Positions 43,335 to 52,707 of a DNA stretch of 64,000 nt are shown piece by piece. Within the stretch, counting starts at the first letter, position 1. The number at the start of each line of letters is the position of its first letter. This DNA is from Paenibacillus spongiae. GTDB taxonomy: Bacteria > Bacillota > Bacilli > Paenibacillales > Paenibacillaceae. The notes under the pieces were generated by a model. It had not been told where the DNA came from, did no database searches, and saw only the letters and a list, made by a program, of their open reading frames with translations. The position numbers were made by a program, and so were the translations under genes. The stretch spans positions 4,048,501 through 4,112,500 of the forward strand of contig NZ_CP091430.1 of NCBI RefSeq assembly GCF_024734895.1, in the 5' to 3' direction.

Positions 43335-44156
43335 CTAACCGCGGGAGGGTTCGGACATCGTCTTCTTTAACTCAGCCGTCAATGCGGCCAGATGCCCGTC
43401 GTTGGCCATGACTTGCTCGAGATGGACCATTCGGCGAGGAGATGCGGTGTTCATCATCGTTTCGGAATAATTACGGTTAATCCAGAAACGCGCATGGCCG
43501 GCAATATAGTCGCGCAGCTCCTGAAGATCCTCTTCCCTGTAGCGCTGGCATAAATTAATGGTGAACATCCTCCGGTTCGGTCCTCCGTTGAAGGAGGCAT
43601 GGAAGGTGTTGTGATCGAACACGAGAATATCGCCCGGCTCCACATCCAGTGTGACAGAGGGCACCTGGCCGCCGGCGATCCCCCATAGTTCGCTGCTCTT
43701 CCTCATTTTATCCGTTAAATCCTTGCCAAACCGATCATCCAGCCGGTGACTGCCTGGAATAACGCGAAGCGCTCCCGAATCTCCGTCCAGCTTATCCAGA
43801 TAGAATGCGATTTTGATATGTTTATACTTATGATGATAGCCGTCGCGATGCCAACCCGTTTCACCCGTGTAGTAATTGCCGTCACTGCCCATATAGTTGA
43901 AGTCCTCGCCCAGCAGCGATGCCCCTATGCCTTCGATCCGAGGATCGTCCAGCAGCGTATTCATTCTTGCGCGCTGATCGATGAAGGGAACGATACATGT
44001 CCGTTTCGTTCCGTCATGCGCAGCAATGTCCGGCCTCCCCGGAAAGGTTTGCGTAAATTCATCGGTAATCCAATCGATGCTGTCGCTTAGAAGCTGTGGG
44101 AATTTAATAAATCCGAAGGTTTCAAAAAAAACGATTTGGGCTGCGGTTAAGCTCAT
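43335..44156 (-). CDS. Phytanoyl-CoA dioxygenase (PhyH) family protein (first)
   Basis: 273 aa Fe(II)/2-oxoglutarate dioxygenase. Metal ligands are visible as HxD in ETGWHRDGYHH and the distal His in LVFDHNTFHASFNGGPNRRMFTI, with the Arg that binds 2-oxoglutarate just after (NRRMFTINLC). It would hydroxylate a small molecule; the substrate is unknown. GGGAGAGG lies seven bases before the ATG. Neighbours are unrelated. A second, different PhyH protein is encoded at 53847. Confidence 0.9.
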   Translation of the reverse strand: MSLTAAQIVFFETFGFIKFPQLLSDSIDWITDEFTQTFPGRPDIAAHDGTKRTCIVPFIDQRARMNTLLDDPRIEGIGASLLGEDFNYMGSDGNYYTGETGWHRDGYHHKYKHIKIAFYLDKLDGDSGALRVIPGSHRLDDRFGKDLTDKMRKSSELWGIAGGQVPSVTLDVEPGDILVFDHNTFHASFNGGPNRRMFTINLCQRYREEDLQELRDYIAGHARFWINRNYSETMMNTASPRRMVHLEQVMANDGHLAALTAELKKTMSEPSRG

Positions 44157-44538
44157 ATCTACCTCTCCCTATTCTCAATTGTACACCTTCAAAAAGCGCT
44201 TCAACATTTGATCAGAAATGCAATGCCGCTAATCAATTTAGTCGACAGTGAATATGTAATGCTGCGCTCCCCCTCTTCCCTATTCTGCATGGAGTGTCAA
44301 TTCCCTCCAATATATTTACAGCAACTGCAAAAAATGAACGCAAGGCAATCCGTACGACATGGCTTCCGTCCGAACCTCATAGCTGCGCCGCGGCCAGTAA
44401 GCCAATCATTTGTCCAACCGGTATTACAGAAGCACTTTCAACAATCAAGCAGGAATTTGTCCTTGCAAGGCGAATGTCTTTTAAGTCTTATACATATTAG
44501 GCTTACGATTTTCTTTTACTTAATGGAGGTAATAATTA
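44157..44538. other. 382-base region upstream of the esterase gene
   Basis: No gene supported: overlapping frames here lack SD sequences and family features. It should contain the divergent promoters for the PhyH gene and the esterase; I could not assign them. The esterase's GGAGG is at 44525-44529. Confidence 0.45.
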
Positions 44539-45312
44539 ATGGCATTGATTAATTGCGACTTTTATTCGGAAGCGCTTGGCTTGTCCACTTCTATGACTGT
44601 CATACTTCCTCAGCAATCCTACTCGCAAATCGGCATGGAGTCGAAGGTCTTTGACCGGAAGCATCCTACGCTCTATCTGCTGCATGGCTTGTCCGATGAC
44701 CACACGATCTGGCTGCGCCGTACATCGATCGAACGCTATGTCGCTGCTCTCGGCATAGCTGTTGTTATGCCGGCTGTACATAGAAGTTTCTATGCGGATA
44801 TGAAGAGCGGATACAATTACTGGACCTTCGTCAGTGAAGAGCTGCCTACGATCGCCAGATCCTTCTTCCCATTATCCGATCTGAAGGAGGATAATTTCGT
44901 CGCAGGTCTCTCCATGGGCGGGTATGGCGCCTTCAAAGTTGCTTTAAGCCACCCGGATCGTTACCAGGCAGCAGCGAGCTTATCCGGTTCAATGGATATC
45001 GCTAGTGTTGCGGACCGGTTTCCCGATGACTTTGCACGGGCATTCGGCACCCGAGAGGAAGCCGTGGGCAGCCGTAATGACCTCTTCCAGCTGGCGTCCG
45101 ATCTGTCGGCTAGCAGCAAGCAGGCGCCCCAGCTCTACCAATGCTGTGGAACGGAGGATTTTCTATATGATGCCAATCTCAATTTCCGCGATCACGCCCA
45201 GCAGCTGGGGCTGCCTTTGACCTACGAGGAGGAACCGGGCAATCACGACTGGGGATATTGGGATACGAAGATTCAACGCGTGCTGGAATGGCTTCCGCTG
45301 CGACAAGAATAG
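44539..45312 (+). CDS. Alpha/beta-hydrolase esterase (tributyrin esterase type)
   Basis: 257 aa. Segment [19 protein letters not shown] holds the oxyanion loop, Ser125 in [12 protein letters not shown] is the nucleophile, and [12 protein letters not shown] near 240 holds the catalytic His. This is the EstA/S-formylglutathione hydrolase group of the esterase D family. Cytoplasmic, no signal peptide. GGAGG lies nine bases before the ATG. It would hydrolyse short acyl or carbohydrate esters; the exact substrate is unknown. Confidence 0.9.
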   Translation: MALINCDFYSEALGLSTSMTVILPQQSYSQIGMESKVFDRKHPTLYLLHGLSDDHTIWLRRTSIERYVAALGIAVVMPAVHRSFYADMKSGYNYWTFVSEELPTIARSFFPLSDLKEDNFVAGLSMGGYGAFKVALSHPDRYQAAASLSGSMDIASVADRFPDDFARAFGTREEAVGSRNDLFQLASDLSASSKQAPQLYQCCGTEDFLYDANLNFRDHAQQLGLPLTYEEEPGNHDWGYWDTKIQRVLEWLPLRQE

Positions 45313-45392
45313 TGATATCAAGAAGGCCGCGAGCAATCGCGGCTTTTGTTCGTCTACGAGTTCTGAAATGGCTGACGCTAATCGCGACCGAT

Positions 45393-46724
45393 TCACTCGG
45401 CTTGGTTCGTGGGCAGCAACTGCGGCGCAATGACAATGGAAGACGGGAAGCTGCCCACAGGCAGGATTGCAATGGGTACCTGACTAGGGACGTCGATTAC
45501 GGCCACGTAACCGTAGGCAAGCATGGATACGTACAACTTCTTACCGTCTGGTGTGAAGGCCATGCTGCTGGCCGTACTGCCAGCCGGAAGTTCAATCGTC
45601 GTTAAGATTTCGTTTCTTGCGGTATTTATAACCGCAACCCCATTGCTTTCCCCGTCCACAACATAGGCCAAGGCGCCATCCGGCGATATGGCGACCGCTT
45701 GCGGTTTGCAGCCGAATTCAAGTGAAATAGTTGAATGTAAGGACTGATCCTGCGCAGACATGACATAGATACGACTATCATTCAGGTCCGCAACGTACAT
45801 ATCCTTACCATCAGGGGATAAGGCTACCGAAGAAGGCTTGCTGCCGTAAGGAAGTCCGACAATCGCTGATATTGAATCCGTTACTGTGTCCAAAACCATA
45901 ATCTTGCCTGTATTCGTCAAAGCGATATAAAGATGAAGACCGTACGGGGACATGGCTGCCGCGGAGGGATCGCTGGAAACAGGGAGAGGTATCGCCTGAA
46001 TGATGGTGTTCGTCACGGTATCGATAACGTGAAGGGAATCATCCAGCAGTGTCGTCACATACAGCTTCTTTCCGTCTGCTGATAGAGCGAGGGCATATGG
46101 CACGCAGCTCGGAGGAAACGGAATATCCGCAATGACGCGATGCGATGATGCCGATATAACTTTCACGGATTTGTCGCCCGGACAGGACACATAGATGCGT
46201 GAACCATTCGGAGCGGCAGCCAGCACGCGCGGACTGCTGCCGTTGGGGAGCGTAATGGTAGCTGCACGCGTATTCGTACCGGTTTGAAAGACGGTAATAG
46301 TATGCTGGGTATGACTGGCCACATAGGCGAGCAGCTGCTCTTCATTGCGGCTTGGCATCATCTGGAGCATGTACTGCTGGGCAGGCTCATCTCTGTCGTC
46401 ATATTCCGTTACGGAGGCTATGACATCGCCGGAACCGAGTCCGTGAATCACGATTCGTACGCCATATCGATCCAGTTCATTCGTATCCACTTCATATACA
46501 TAAACAGATTGCTCCCTCCCCATCCGCTGCAACAGAACGTTCATATACGCTTGTGCAGTCAAGCTCCCATATCCGACATCCGAGCCCCCAGGTGTTCGTT
46601 CCAATGTGTAAACCTCGATGTCTGCACTTGCTTGCTGCCACCCCATGTTCATGACGGAAATCGATAATTTCGCGGTCCGCCGCATTTTCCGATTGAATAG
46701 AAGACCGGAGTCTAATACTGGCAT
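45393..46724 (-). CDS. YVTN beta-propeller repeat protein
   Basis: 443 aa. Residues 1-140 are a beta-rich domain without a family I recognise (LFNRKMRRTAKLSISVMNMG, QSVYVYEVDTNEL). The rest is a propeller of about 42-residue blades with the repeated pattern AxSPDGKxxYVxxxxDxxxxVIDTxTNTI, seen seven times. YVTN propellers are usually surface or extracellular binding scaffolds. No signal peptide is visible in the sequence given, so the location is uncertain. GAGGGGG lies seven bases before the ATG. Confidence 0.82.
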   Translation of the reverse strand: MPVLDSGLLFNRKMRRTAKLSISVMNMGWQQASADIEVYTLERTPGGSDVGYGSLTAQAYMNVLLQRMGREQSVYVYEVDTNELDRYGVRIVIHGLGSGDVIASVTEYDDRDEPAQQYMLQMMPSRNEEQLLAYVASHTQHTITVFQTGTNTRAATITLPNGSSPRVLAAAPNGSRIYVSCPGDKSVKVISASSHRVIADIPFPPSCVPYALALSADGKKLYVTTLLDDSLHVIDTVTNTIIQAIPLPVSSDPSAAAMSPYGLHLYIALTNTGKIMVLDTVTDSISAIVGLPYGSKPSSVALSPDGKDMYVADLNDSRIYVMSAQDQSLHSTISLEFGCKPQAVAISPDGALAYVVDGESNGVAVINTARNEILTTIELPAGSTASSMAFTPDGKKLYVSMLAYGYVAVIDVPSQVPIAILPVGSFPSSIVIAPQLLPTNQAE

Positions 46725-46926
46725 GCGCTCGCCCCCTCTACTCTCCTTTTTCTCCTTCTCTATTCTATGATGGGAGGTTGATAGAGAACCCGGCGCTTCA
46801 TCCGTGTGATATGGCTATTCGACACAGGACCCGTCCAATTCAAACAGCGCCGCTACCGGAGCCGACCTTCCATAGGTACGGAATCCAGTAAAGGCGCTGA
46901 TTTGGAGCGGAATGCTCTATGCCTAT

Positions 46927-47277
46927 TTATTGAATTGGAATACCAGGCTGCGCCGGTGAGGCAGCAAGAGTGTTCATGGCGCTCTTCACTTGCTGCTCCG
47001 ATTGCTGAAGCCTTTGTAGGATGCTTTGTATTTGCCTTTTCTGGGCATCCATCTGCATTTGGAGCTGATTCTCGGCAAGCTGCAGCTCACGCTGGATATT
47101 CTGAATCTCCGTTACGACCTGATTGACCTGCTGCGACCGCTGGTCCAGACCTGCATTGCGCAGTGCCTGCTGCGCCTGGACTCGCTCCTGCGCTTGCTGC
47201 TGCTGGACCTGTTCTTGGAACTGCTGGTACGACAACTGCTGGCTGTTTATTTGCTGGCCTTGGTTTTGATTTTCCAT
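46927..47277 (-). CDS. Gln-rich coiled-coil protein of unknown function
   Basis: 116 aa, about one third Gln. MENQNQGQQINSQQL leads into QEQVQQQQAQERVQAQQALRN, then a heptad-like helix VVTEIQNIQRELQLAENQLQMQMDAQ with QILQRLQQSEQQVKSAMN, ending ASPAQPGIPIQ. AGGAGGG lies five bases before the ATG. No known family. It sits just after the MoxR/DUF58/DUF4129 operon (81-base gap) in the same direction, so read-through is possible. Confidence 0.75.
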   Translation of the reverse strand: MENQNQGQQINSQQLSYQQFQEQVQQQQAQERVQAQQALRNAGLDQRSQQVNQVVTEIQNIQRELQLAENQLQMQMDAQKRQIQSILQRLQQSEQQVKSAMNTLAASPAQPGIPIQ

Positions 47278-47358
47278 CGGAACCCTCCTGTAGCAATAGG
47301 CATACTGCTAATATGCACCATCGTTTGAAGCTTTATGTAGAGGGCTTGTGTTTTGAGG

Positions 47359-48663
47359 TTATTTCCGCTTCTGATGATGCTTGATCTTGAGCGTCGTCGC
47401 CGCCAGCAGTCGTTCCAGCTCCGCATCGCTAATTGGCTTCTTCCCGTATCGAACCGTTCCGTACTGGTTCACAAGCTGCCGGGTCGCTTCGTTATCTTCT
47501 GCACGGCTCAGTTCACTTAGCTCTAATCCGGTTTCGACTGGAGTCAGCTGAGGCTTATATGCATACCCGGCTTTCACCCGCTGCCCGAGCCACTGACGGT
47601 AAAGGAAACGCATACGGGACTCGTTATCCGGAAGGTCCTTCCACTTGATGCGCGGCTGTCGCGGCGAACCCCGGAACCACTCAAGCAATCGTCCCGGCTT
47701 CCAGATACTTTCCACTTCATCCACATAGCCTTGAGACCTAGATATCCTCTTCCGTCCAAATATCCGTGCGATACTGTCCCTTAACAGTTTCAGCCATCCC
47801 GGTACATACTTCATTATTCGTATGAGCAGCCAGATCAGCAAGACGGATATGACAACTACAAATACATAAGTAAGAACATCCCATATGGGAGAAGGCTCTC
47901 CCCCTTTCGGCAGCTCGGGAGGCTGCATCGGCTGATCAGCAATCTTCTCAGGCACGTCACTACCGCGTTCACCGCTAAGCAATCGATTGATCCAGGAGAC
48001 AATTATGCCCCATGCAGCACTTAATAACGATTGAAGCTGCATCGCAAGAACAATGAAAACCGTCAAGCCTGCTATAATAACGACCAAAAGCCTATTGTGA
48101 CGTCTTACCGTCGTTTCCAACACGGGCTCTTGATCGCCGGACAGCGTTTCTTCCCCAACCATCGACCGATTCGCTAAGAAAAAGAAGAGCAAGAGCGTGG
48201 TGGCCCCTCCTGCAAGAAGCACCCAAGAATAGTCCTCGAAGCGTTCTAAACGCAAAAATATGGCCGACACCAGAAAATAAAACAGCAAACCGTACGAATA
48301 ACGGTTGATCCCGATCCGTTCCTGCCACGTCATCGAGATCATCCTCCCGCCTCGAAACAAGCCGAAAGCAGCCGCTAAGGATGCGAGTATTCCGACCCGC
48401 GACAGTTCAAATACACCAATTCCGTACAATGCTCCACCGATCAAGGACAAGAGAACAACCGGGAACGGATGCCGGAACGAGATGGGGAGGTTCAAGTAAT
48501 ATCCGACCGGATAGCCTAACGGCAGGGCAATGAGCCAATACCAGCTAATAGATTCATCTTCAAGTACGAAACCCGCAATAACCAATATAATCGGAAAATA
48601 AAGCAGAAGCTCAATCAAGCCTTGCAAAGTAACGCGCAAACCCGCACGCAGCTGTTTCATCAC
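47359..48663 (-). CDS. DUF4129 membrane protein
   Basis: 434 aa. Six or so membrane helices in the first 230 residues (LLYFPIILVIAGFVL; YFLVSAIFL; LLVVIIAGLTVFIVLAM), a further helix VLTYVFVVVISVLLIWLLIRIM at about 270, and a cytoplasmic C-terminal DUF4129 domain (RMRFLYRQWLGQRVKAGYAYKPQLTPVETGLELS). In related operons this domain follows a transglutaminase core; here that core is absent. The start overlaps the DUF58 stop (TGATG), so the two are coupled. Last gene of the operon with DUF58 and MoxR. Confidence 0.85.
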   Translation of the reverse strand: MMKQLRAGLRVTLQGLIELLLYFPIILVIAGFVLEDESISWYWLIALPLGYPVGYYLNLPISFRHPFPVVLLSLIGGALYGIGVFELSRVGILASLAAAFGLFRGGRMISMTWQERIGINRYSYGLLFYFLVSAIFLRLERFEDYSWVLLAGGATTLLLFFFLANRSMVGEETLSGDQEPVLETTVRRHNRLLVVIIAGLTVFIVLAMQLQSLLSAAWGIIVSWINRLLSGERGSDVPEKIADQPMQPPELPKGGEPSPIWDVLTYVFVVVISVLLIWLLIRIMKYVPGWLKLLRDSIARIFGRKRISRSQGYVDEVESIWKPGRLLEWFRGSPRQPRIKWKDLPDNESRMRFLYRQWLGQRVKAGYAYKPQLTPVETGLELSELSRAEDNEATRQLVNQYGTVRYGKKPISDAELERLLAATTLKIKHHQKRK

Positions 48664-49751
48664 GCCGCCTCCTCAGCAGGGCTAATGGTCACCCAATGAA
48701 CGCCATGTCCATTCAGCCGAAGCTGCTCGATTTCGGCCGATATTTTGTCACTCGTGAAAGCAGACAGAATAACGAGGTCGCAGCGGGCATCAAGCTTGGT
48801 GCCGATATGGGCCAGCAGCGCGTCGAACGGCATCGTCCTCACAATGGCCAGCTTGGCCATCTGCTCGAGCATCCCCATCAGATGCTCATGGCCGCTCCCC
48901 ATAGGTTCAATAATCGGTTTGCCCGGGATATCCAGTTCATGGCCATTCGAAGCAAATCCGCTCTCTAGCCCTTGGTCCGTCGCATACTGAATATATCCCG
49001 CAGCGTAACGGATTCCGTGCTCGATTAGACCGGTATCGTTGACGGTATCCCACATATCGGCGTGATCCTCGACATTGAGAACGACCATAAGCCTGTAATC
49101 GGCCGTAAAATCCCTTCGATGCACTTGAATCTGGCCTGCCCGCGCCGTGGCGTTCCAATTAATGCCCTTGAGTGTATCACCGGGCTGATAATCGCGAACA
49201 CCTGTCACGAAGAACGGGTCCTCCACGATCCAGCGGCGCACCGAGATATCGCCTTGCCAGCTATGCGATGGCAGCTGAATGTCCGCCCGGTCCAGCGGCA
49301 GCGGATAAACGATGAGCTCTTCGCTCAGCGGCACATTAACCCATGCACGGAATAATCCGAATAAATCTCCATATGTAAGCGATGCCGACGTTAGCCGGTA
49401 ACAGCCGCGCTGCTTGCACAGAACGGCATGCCGGCGCGTTAATTGTTTGTACCCCATCAAGCTGAATAAGCTCTTGTGGTTTTGATAGAATTGACCTGAA
49501 CTGACATCGAAATTAAACTCGCTTTCAAACTTGAGGCCCGTATGCATCTGCGATTCCACCCGGAGCCATGGAACCGGCAGCAATCCCCGGTTCACAACCT
49601 TCTCGATCATCTCGATTCGATCACCCTCGAAGCAGCGCATGGTTCCGAACGTTCGCGTATAAGTAAGCCTCTTAATACCGGCGCGTTTGAAGATCCATCG
49701 CTGCAGGAACATAACGACAAGCGCGCTAAGTATGAACCAATGTATACCCAT
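48660..49751 (-). CDS. DUF58 domain protein
   Basis: 363 aa. N-terminal membrane hairpin (FILSALVVMFLQRWIF), a beta-rich region with IEMIEKVVNRGLLPVPWLRVE, then the DUF58 signature VRDYQPGDTLKGINWNATARAGQIQVHRRDFTADYRLMVVLNVE, a vWA-like fold. Such proteins work together with MoxR ATPases in metal insertion, folding or envelope assembly; the exact role is unsettled. GGAGG lies eight bases before the ATG and 37 bases separate it from the MoxR stop. Confidence 0.9.
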   Translation of the reverse strand: MGIHWFILSALVVMFLQRWIFKRAGIKRLTYTRTFGTMRCFEGDRIEMIEKVVNRGLLPVPWLRVESQMHTGLKFESEFNFDVSSGQFYQNHKSLFSLMGYKQLTRRHAVLCKQRGCYRLTSASLTYGDLFGLFRAWVNVPLSEELIVYPLPLDRADIQLPSHSWQGDISVRRWIVEDPFFVTGVRDYQPGDTLKGINWNATARAGQIQVHRRDFTADYRLMVVLNVEDHADMWDTVNDTGLIEHGIRYAAGYIQYATDQGLESGFASNGHELDIPGKPIIEPMGSGHEHLMGMLEQMAKLAIVRTMPFDALLAHIGTKLDARCDLVILSAFTSDKISAEIEQLRLNGHGVHWVTISPAEEAA

Positions 49752-49788
49752 TAGAACCGCCTCCGCATCTCACCGATGTTAACGATAA

Positions 49789-50751
49789 TCATCTGGCCGT
49801 CAGCGGCGAATCCGCAGGTACCGGTGTTTGATTGAGCACGGATGCGACGACGGTCTCCGCGGCATCGGCACGCATCCGCAGCGAGCTGCGAACCGCAATC
49901 CGGTGGGCCAGCACGGGAACAGCCATCGATTTGACATCGTCAGGCGTAACAAAGTCGCGGCCGCGCAATGCCGCATGAACCTGGCACGCTTTCAACAGCG
50001 CCTGGCTGCCGCGTGGGCTCACCCCAAGTATGACATCCGAATGGGTCCGTGTGCCCTCGACGATAGCGAGCATATAATGCAGCAAATCATCGCTGACCAG
50101 AACGGTCGGATAGACGCGCTGGGCTTCCACGATATCGTCGGCATTCACAACCGGACTCAGCTGGTCCAACGGATTATCCGACATGAACCGCTTCATGATG
50201 GCGAGTCCCTCTTCGACGGAAGGATACCCCATCTTCACTTTGAACAAGAACCGGTCCAATTGAGCTTCCGGAAGCGGGAACGTTCCCTGCTGTTCAACCG
50301 GATTCTGCGTGGCGATCACGAGGAACGGTTTCTGCAGGACATGGGTGGTCCCGTCAATGCTAACTTGACGCTCTTCCATACATTCAAGCAGGCTTGACTG
50401 CGTTCGTGGCGTAGCGCGGTTGATTTCGTCGGCTAATACGATATTGGCGAAGAGCGGGCCGGGACGGAATTCGAACTCGGACAGCTTCTGATTATAGAAA
50501 TGAATGCCGCTCAAATCGGACGGAAGCAAATCGGGCGTGAATTGTATGCGCTTGAACGTGCCGTGAAGCGATTTCGCAAGCGCTTTCGCAAGAAGCGTCT
50601 TGCCGGTTCCGGGAACATCCTCAAGCAGCACGTGACCGGATGATATGATCGCAATAAGCAATTTATCAACAATATCTTCCTTGCCGACGATAACATCACT
50701 CACATTCGAACGAATACGATCGGCTATCCGGTGTATCGATTCCAAATTCAT
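49789..50751 (-). CDS. MoxR-family AAA ATPase
   Basis: 320 aa from the ATG at 50751 (GGAG 11 bases upstream); the open frame continues up to 50955 but without family sequence. AAA features: VLLEDVPGTGKTLLAKALAKSL (Walker A), IVLADEINRATPRTQSSLLECMEE (Walker B), VIATQNPVEQQGTFPLPEAQLDRF (sensor 1 and arginine finger region). MoxR proteins act as chaperone-like ATPases together with a DUF58 partner, encoded next in the operon. First gene of the three-gene unit. Confidence 0.93.
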   Translation of the reverse strand: MNLESIHRIADRIRSNVSDVIVGKEDIVDKLLIAIISSGHVLLEDVPGTGKTLLAKALAKSLHGTFKRIQFTPDLLPSDLSGIHFYNQKLSEFEFRPGPLFANIVLADEINRATPRTQSSLLECMEERQVSIDGTTHVLQKPFLVIATQNPVEQQGTFPLPEAQLDRFLFKVKMGYPSVEEGLAIMKRFMSDNPLDQLSPVVNADDIVEAQRVYPTVLVSDDLLHYMLAIVEGTRTHSDVILGVSPRGSQALLKACQVHAALRGRDFVTPDDVKSMAVPVLAHRIAVRSSLRMRADAAETVVASVLNQTPVPADSPLTAR

Positions 50752-51006
50752 GATCGAAAAAGCTCCTCTCTCTGCTACAAATAGTGGGACTGTATTTCCA
50801 CCAGTATACCTGTTGATTCGGTCACCCGCTACATGATTCGTCCCTAATTTGGAAAAAAGAGCGGTATGCAGCGCCACAGCGCAAGACCCGAGAAACGCCC
50901 AAATAGGGCGTCCCCTAGGCTGCGTCCTCTTGCATTTCTTATCGAAACAAGCCATTTTCTAGCCGTATGCCACAGCCGTAAGCTGCAGTTCCATGCGGCA
51001 AGAGCA

Positions 51007-52281
51007 TCAACATAATCGGTCCATGCCTCTCATATAGGGCCAAAGCGCTTCGGGTACATGGACCGTGCCGTCCTCCTTCTGGTGATTCTCTAGAAGCGGG
51101 ATGAGAATGCGCGGGCTGGCAACCATCGTATTATTGAGCGTGTAGGCGAATTGCAGCTGACCGTCCTCATCCCGGTATCGGATCCGCGAACGTCTTGCTT
51201 GGAAATCCCGGACATTCGATGCCGAATGCGTCTCGCCATATGCTTCACGGCTCGGCATCCAAGTCTCGATATCATACTGCTTATGGTTCTTCTGCGACAT
51301 GTCCCCCGAGCAGACGGCCACGACACGATACGGAAGCTCCAGCAATTGAAGCAGCTCTTCCGAATGCTTTACCATGACCTGCAGCAGCTCCTCCGATAAC
51401 TCATCCTCGGCCCGGCATATAACGACCTGCTCCACCTTCGAGAATTGATGTACCCGATATAAGCCATGCACATCCCGCCCAGCCGAGCCAACCTCGCTGC
51501 GGAAGCATGGCGTCGCCGCTCCGAGCAGAAGCGGCTCCGTCAAGTCCAGCACCTCGCCCCCGTAGAGTGAGACTAACGGCACTTCCGCCGTTCCGGCCAG
51601 CCATCGTTCACCATTATTCACCGAGTAGGTTTGATCGCGGTTCGACGGAAAGAAGCCCGTTGCGACAAGCGCCTCTTCTTTCACCATAACCGGCACATCA
51701 AACAGATGGTATCCTTTGTCAGCGAGCAGATCGAGCGCAAGCTGCTGAACAGCCCGATGCAGCAGCAATCCGTTATTGCGAAGCACATAATGACGGCTTC
51801 CGCCAATCTTGACGCCGCGCTGTATATCGACTATGCCAAGCGAATCACCAATTTCGACATGACTCTTCGCTTTGAATGGGAAAGCAGGGATTTCACCATG
51901 TCTTCGAACCTCGACATTATCTTTATCGCTTGCGCCGATCGGCGTATCCGCCGACATCAAATTCGGCGTCTCGAACATCAACGCCTCAAACTCGTCTTCT
52001 GTCGTCCGGAGTTCAGCTTCCGCTTGTTTGAGGCGGGTTAATCCTGCTGCCGCTTCAAGCTTCTCCTTCTCTGCATCCTCCTTACGTCCTTCACGCAGCA
52101 GCTGTGTAATATTGTCTGAGCGCTTATTGCGCTGAGCGCGCAGCGTCTCCACTTCAATCAGCAGCTGCCGCCTTCTGTCATCAACGTCCAACAGATCGTT
52201 CACGTCAAAATTCAAGCCTTTGCGATCAGCCGCCTCCTGTACCTCCTGAGCAAGGTTACGAATCATACGAATGTCCAACAT
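51007..52281 (-). CDS. serS: Seryl-tRNA synthetase
   Basis: 424 aa from the ATG at 52281 (GGAG nine bases upstream; the TTG two codons earlier is too close to it). N-terminal long coiled-coil arm that grips the tRNA variable loop (RRRQLLIEVETLRAQRNKRSDN). Class II motif 2 is LLLGAATPCFRSEVGSAGRDVHGLYRVHQFSKVEQ and motif 3 is YTLNNTMVASPRILIPLLENHQ. It charges tRNA-Ser and is essential. Expression is set by the T-box leader just upstream. Confidence 0.97.
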   Translation of the reverse strand: MLDIRMIRNLAQEVQEAADRKGLNFDVNDLLDVDDRRRQLLIEVETLRAQRNKRSDNITQLLREGRKEDAEKEKLEAAAGLTRLKQAEAELRTTEDEFEALMFETPNLMSADTPIGASDKDNVEVRRHGEIPAFPFKAKSHVEIGDSLGIVDIQRGVKIGGSRHYVLRNNGLLLHRAVQQLALDLLADKGYHLFDVPVMVKEEALVATGFFPSNRDQTYSVNNGERWLAGTAEVPLVSLYGGEVLDLTEPLLLGAATPCFRSEVGSAGRDVHGLYRVHQFSKVEQVVICRAEDELSEELLQVMVKHSEELLQLLELPYRVVAVCSGDMSQKNHKQYDIETWMPSREAYGETHSASNVRDFQARRSRIRYRDEDGQLQFAYTLNNTMVASPRILIPLLENHQKEDGTVHVPEALWPYMRGMDRLC

Positions 52282-52299
52282 GGCCAAGCACTCCTTTAC

Positions 52300-52524
52300 G
52301 AGAAATAAAAATAGCGCTCCTCATCCACATAAGGGACGAGGAGCGCGCTCGCGGTGCCACCCAAATTAGCCGGCATGCGCCGACTCTCTTGATCCGCCGG
52401 TAACGGTGCGGTTCCGGAATACTTAGAGGACTTATATCTGGCAGCCATAGTATGAGCCAGGTCCCGATCATAACGCCTCCGAGTTGGACTCTCTTCATCG
52501 GCATAGTGTGATTTCGAGTTATTG
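52300..52524 (-). promoter_or_regulatory. T-box leader of serS
   Basis: The minus strand has the conserved T-box GGGTGGCACCGCGAGCGC (52350-52363) and an alternative terminator GCGCTCCTC/GAGGAGCGC (52314-52347) followed by TATTTTTATTT. Uncharged tRNA-Ser binding would favour the antiterminator. A strong stem I region (GATGAAGAGAGTCC and CATACTATGGCTGCCAG) precedes it. I could not fix the specifier codon from sequence alone. Confidence 0.9.
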
Positions 52525-52530
52525 CTGGTT

Positions 52531-52559
52531 ATTATAACAACCTGGCGGCTGTTTGGCAA
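52531..52559 (-). promoter_or_regulatory. serS promoter
   Basis: TTGCCA, 17-base spacer, TATAAT on the minus strand, placing the RNA start near 52524, just before the T-box leader. Confidence 0.75.
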
Positions 52560-52707
52560 GCCTAGACTTTGTAGACGGTCGTTTGTTCGATACGCGCGGT
52601 TGTGGATCGATTGGATAGCATCGATTGCAAGCTTTGGAGGAGAGGCATCGCCGTTTCGTGTCGATGATTGGGGACGAATACGACGAATCAAGCGTCAATA
52701 ATGGTCT

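Noticed and set aside
44208..44552. 114-aa and 68-aa plus-strand frames before the esterase
   Set aside because: No SD and overlapping frames; the first overlaps the esterase start. Possibly decayed sequence, but no family is recognisable.
50752..50955. 68-residue N-terminal extension of the MoxR ATPase
   Set aside because: Not family sequence; the ATG at 50751 fits the known MoxR N-terminus and SD.
52256..52691. Frames of 82 and 131 aa upstream of serS
   Set aside because: They read through the T-box leader and the serS promoter, which explain the sequence better.
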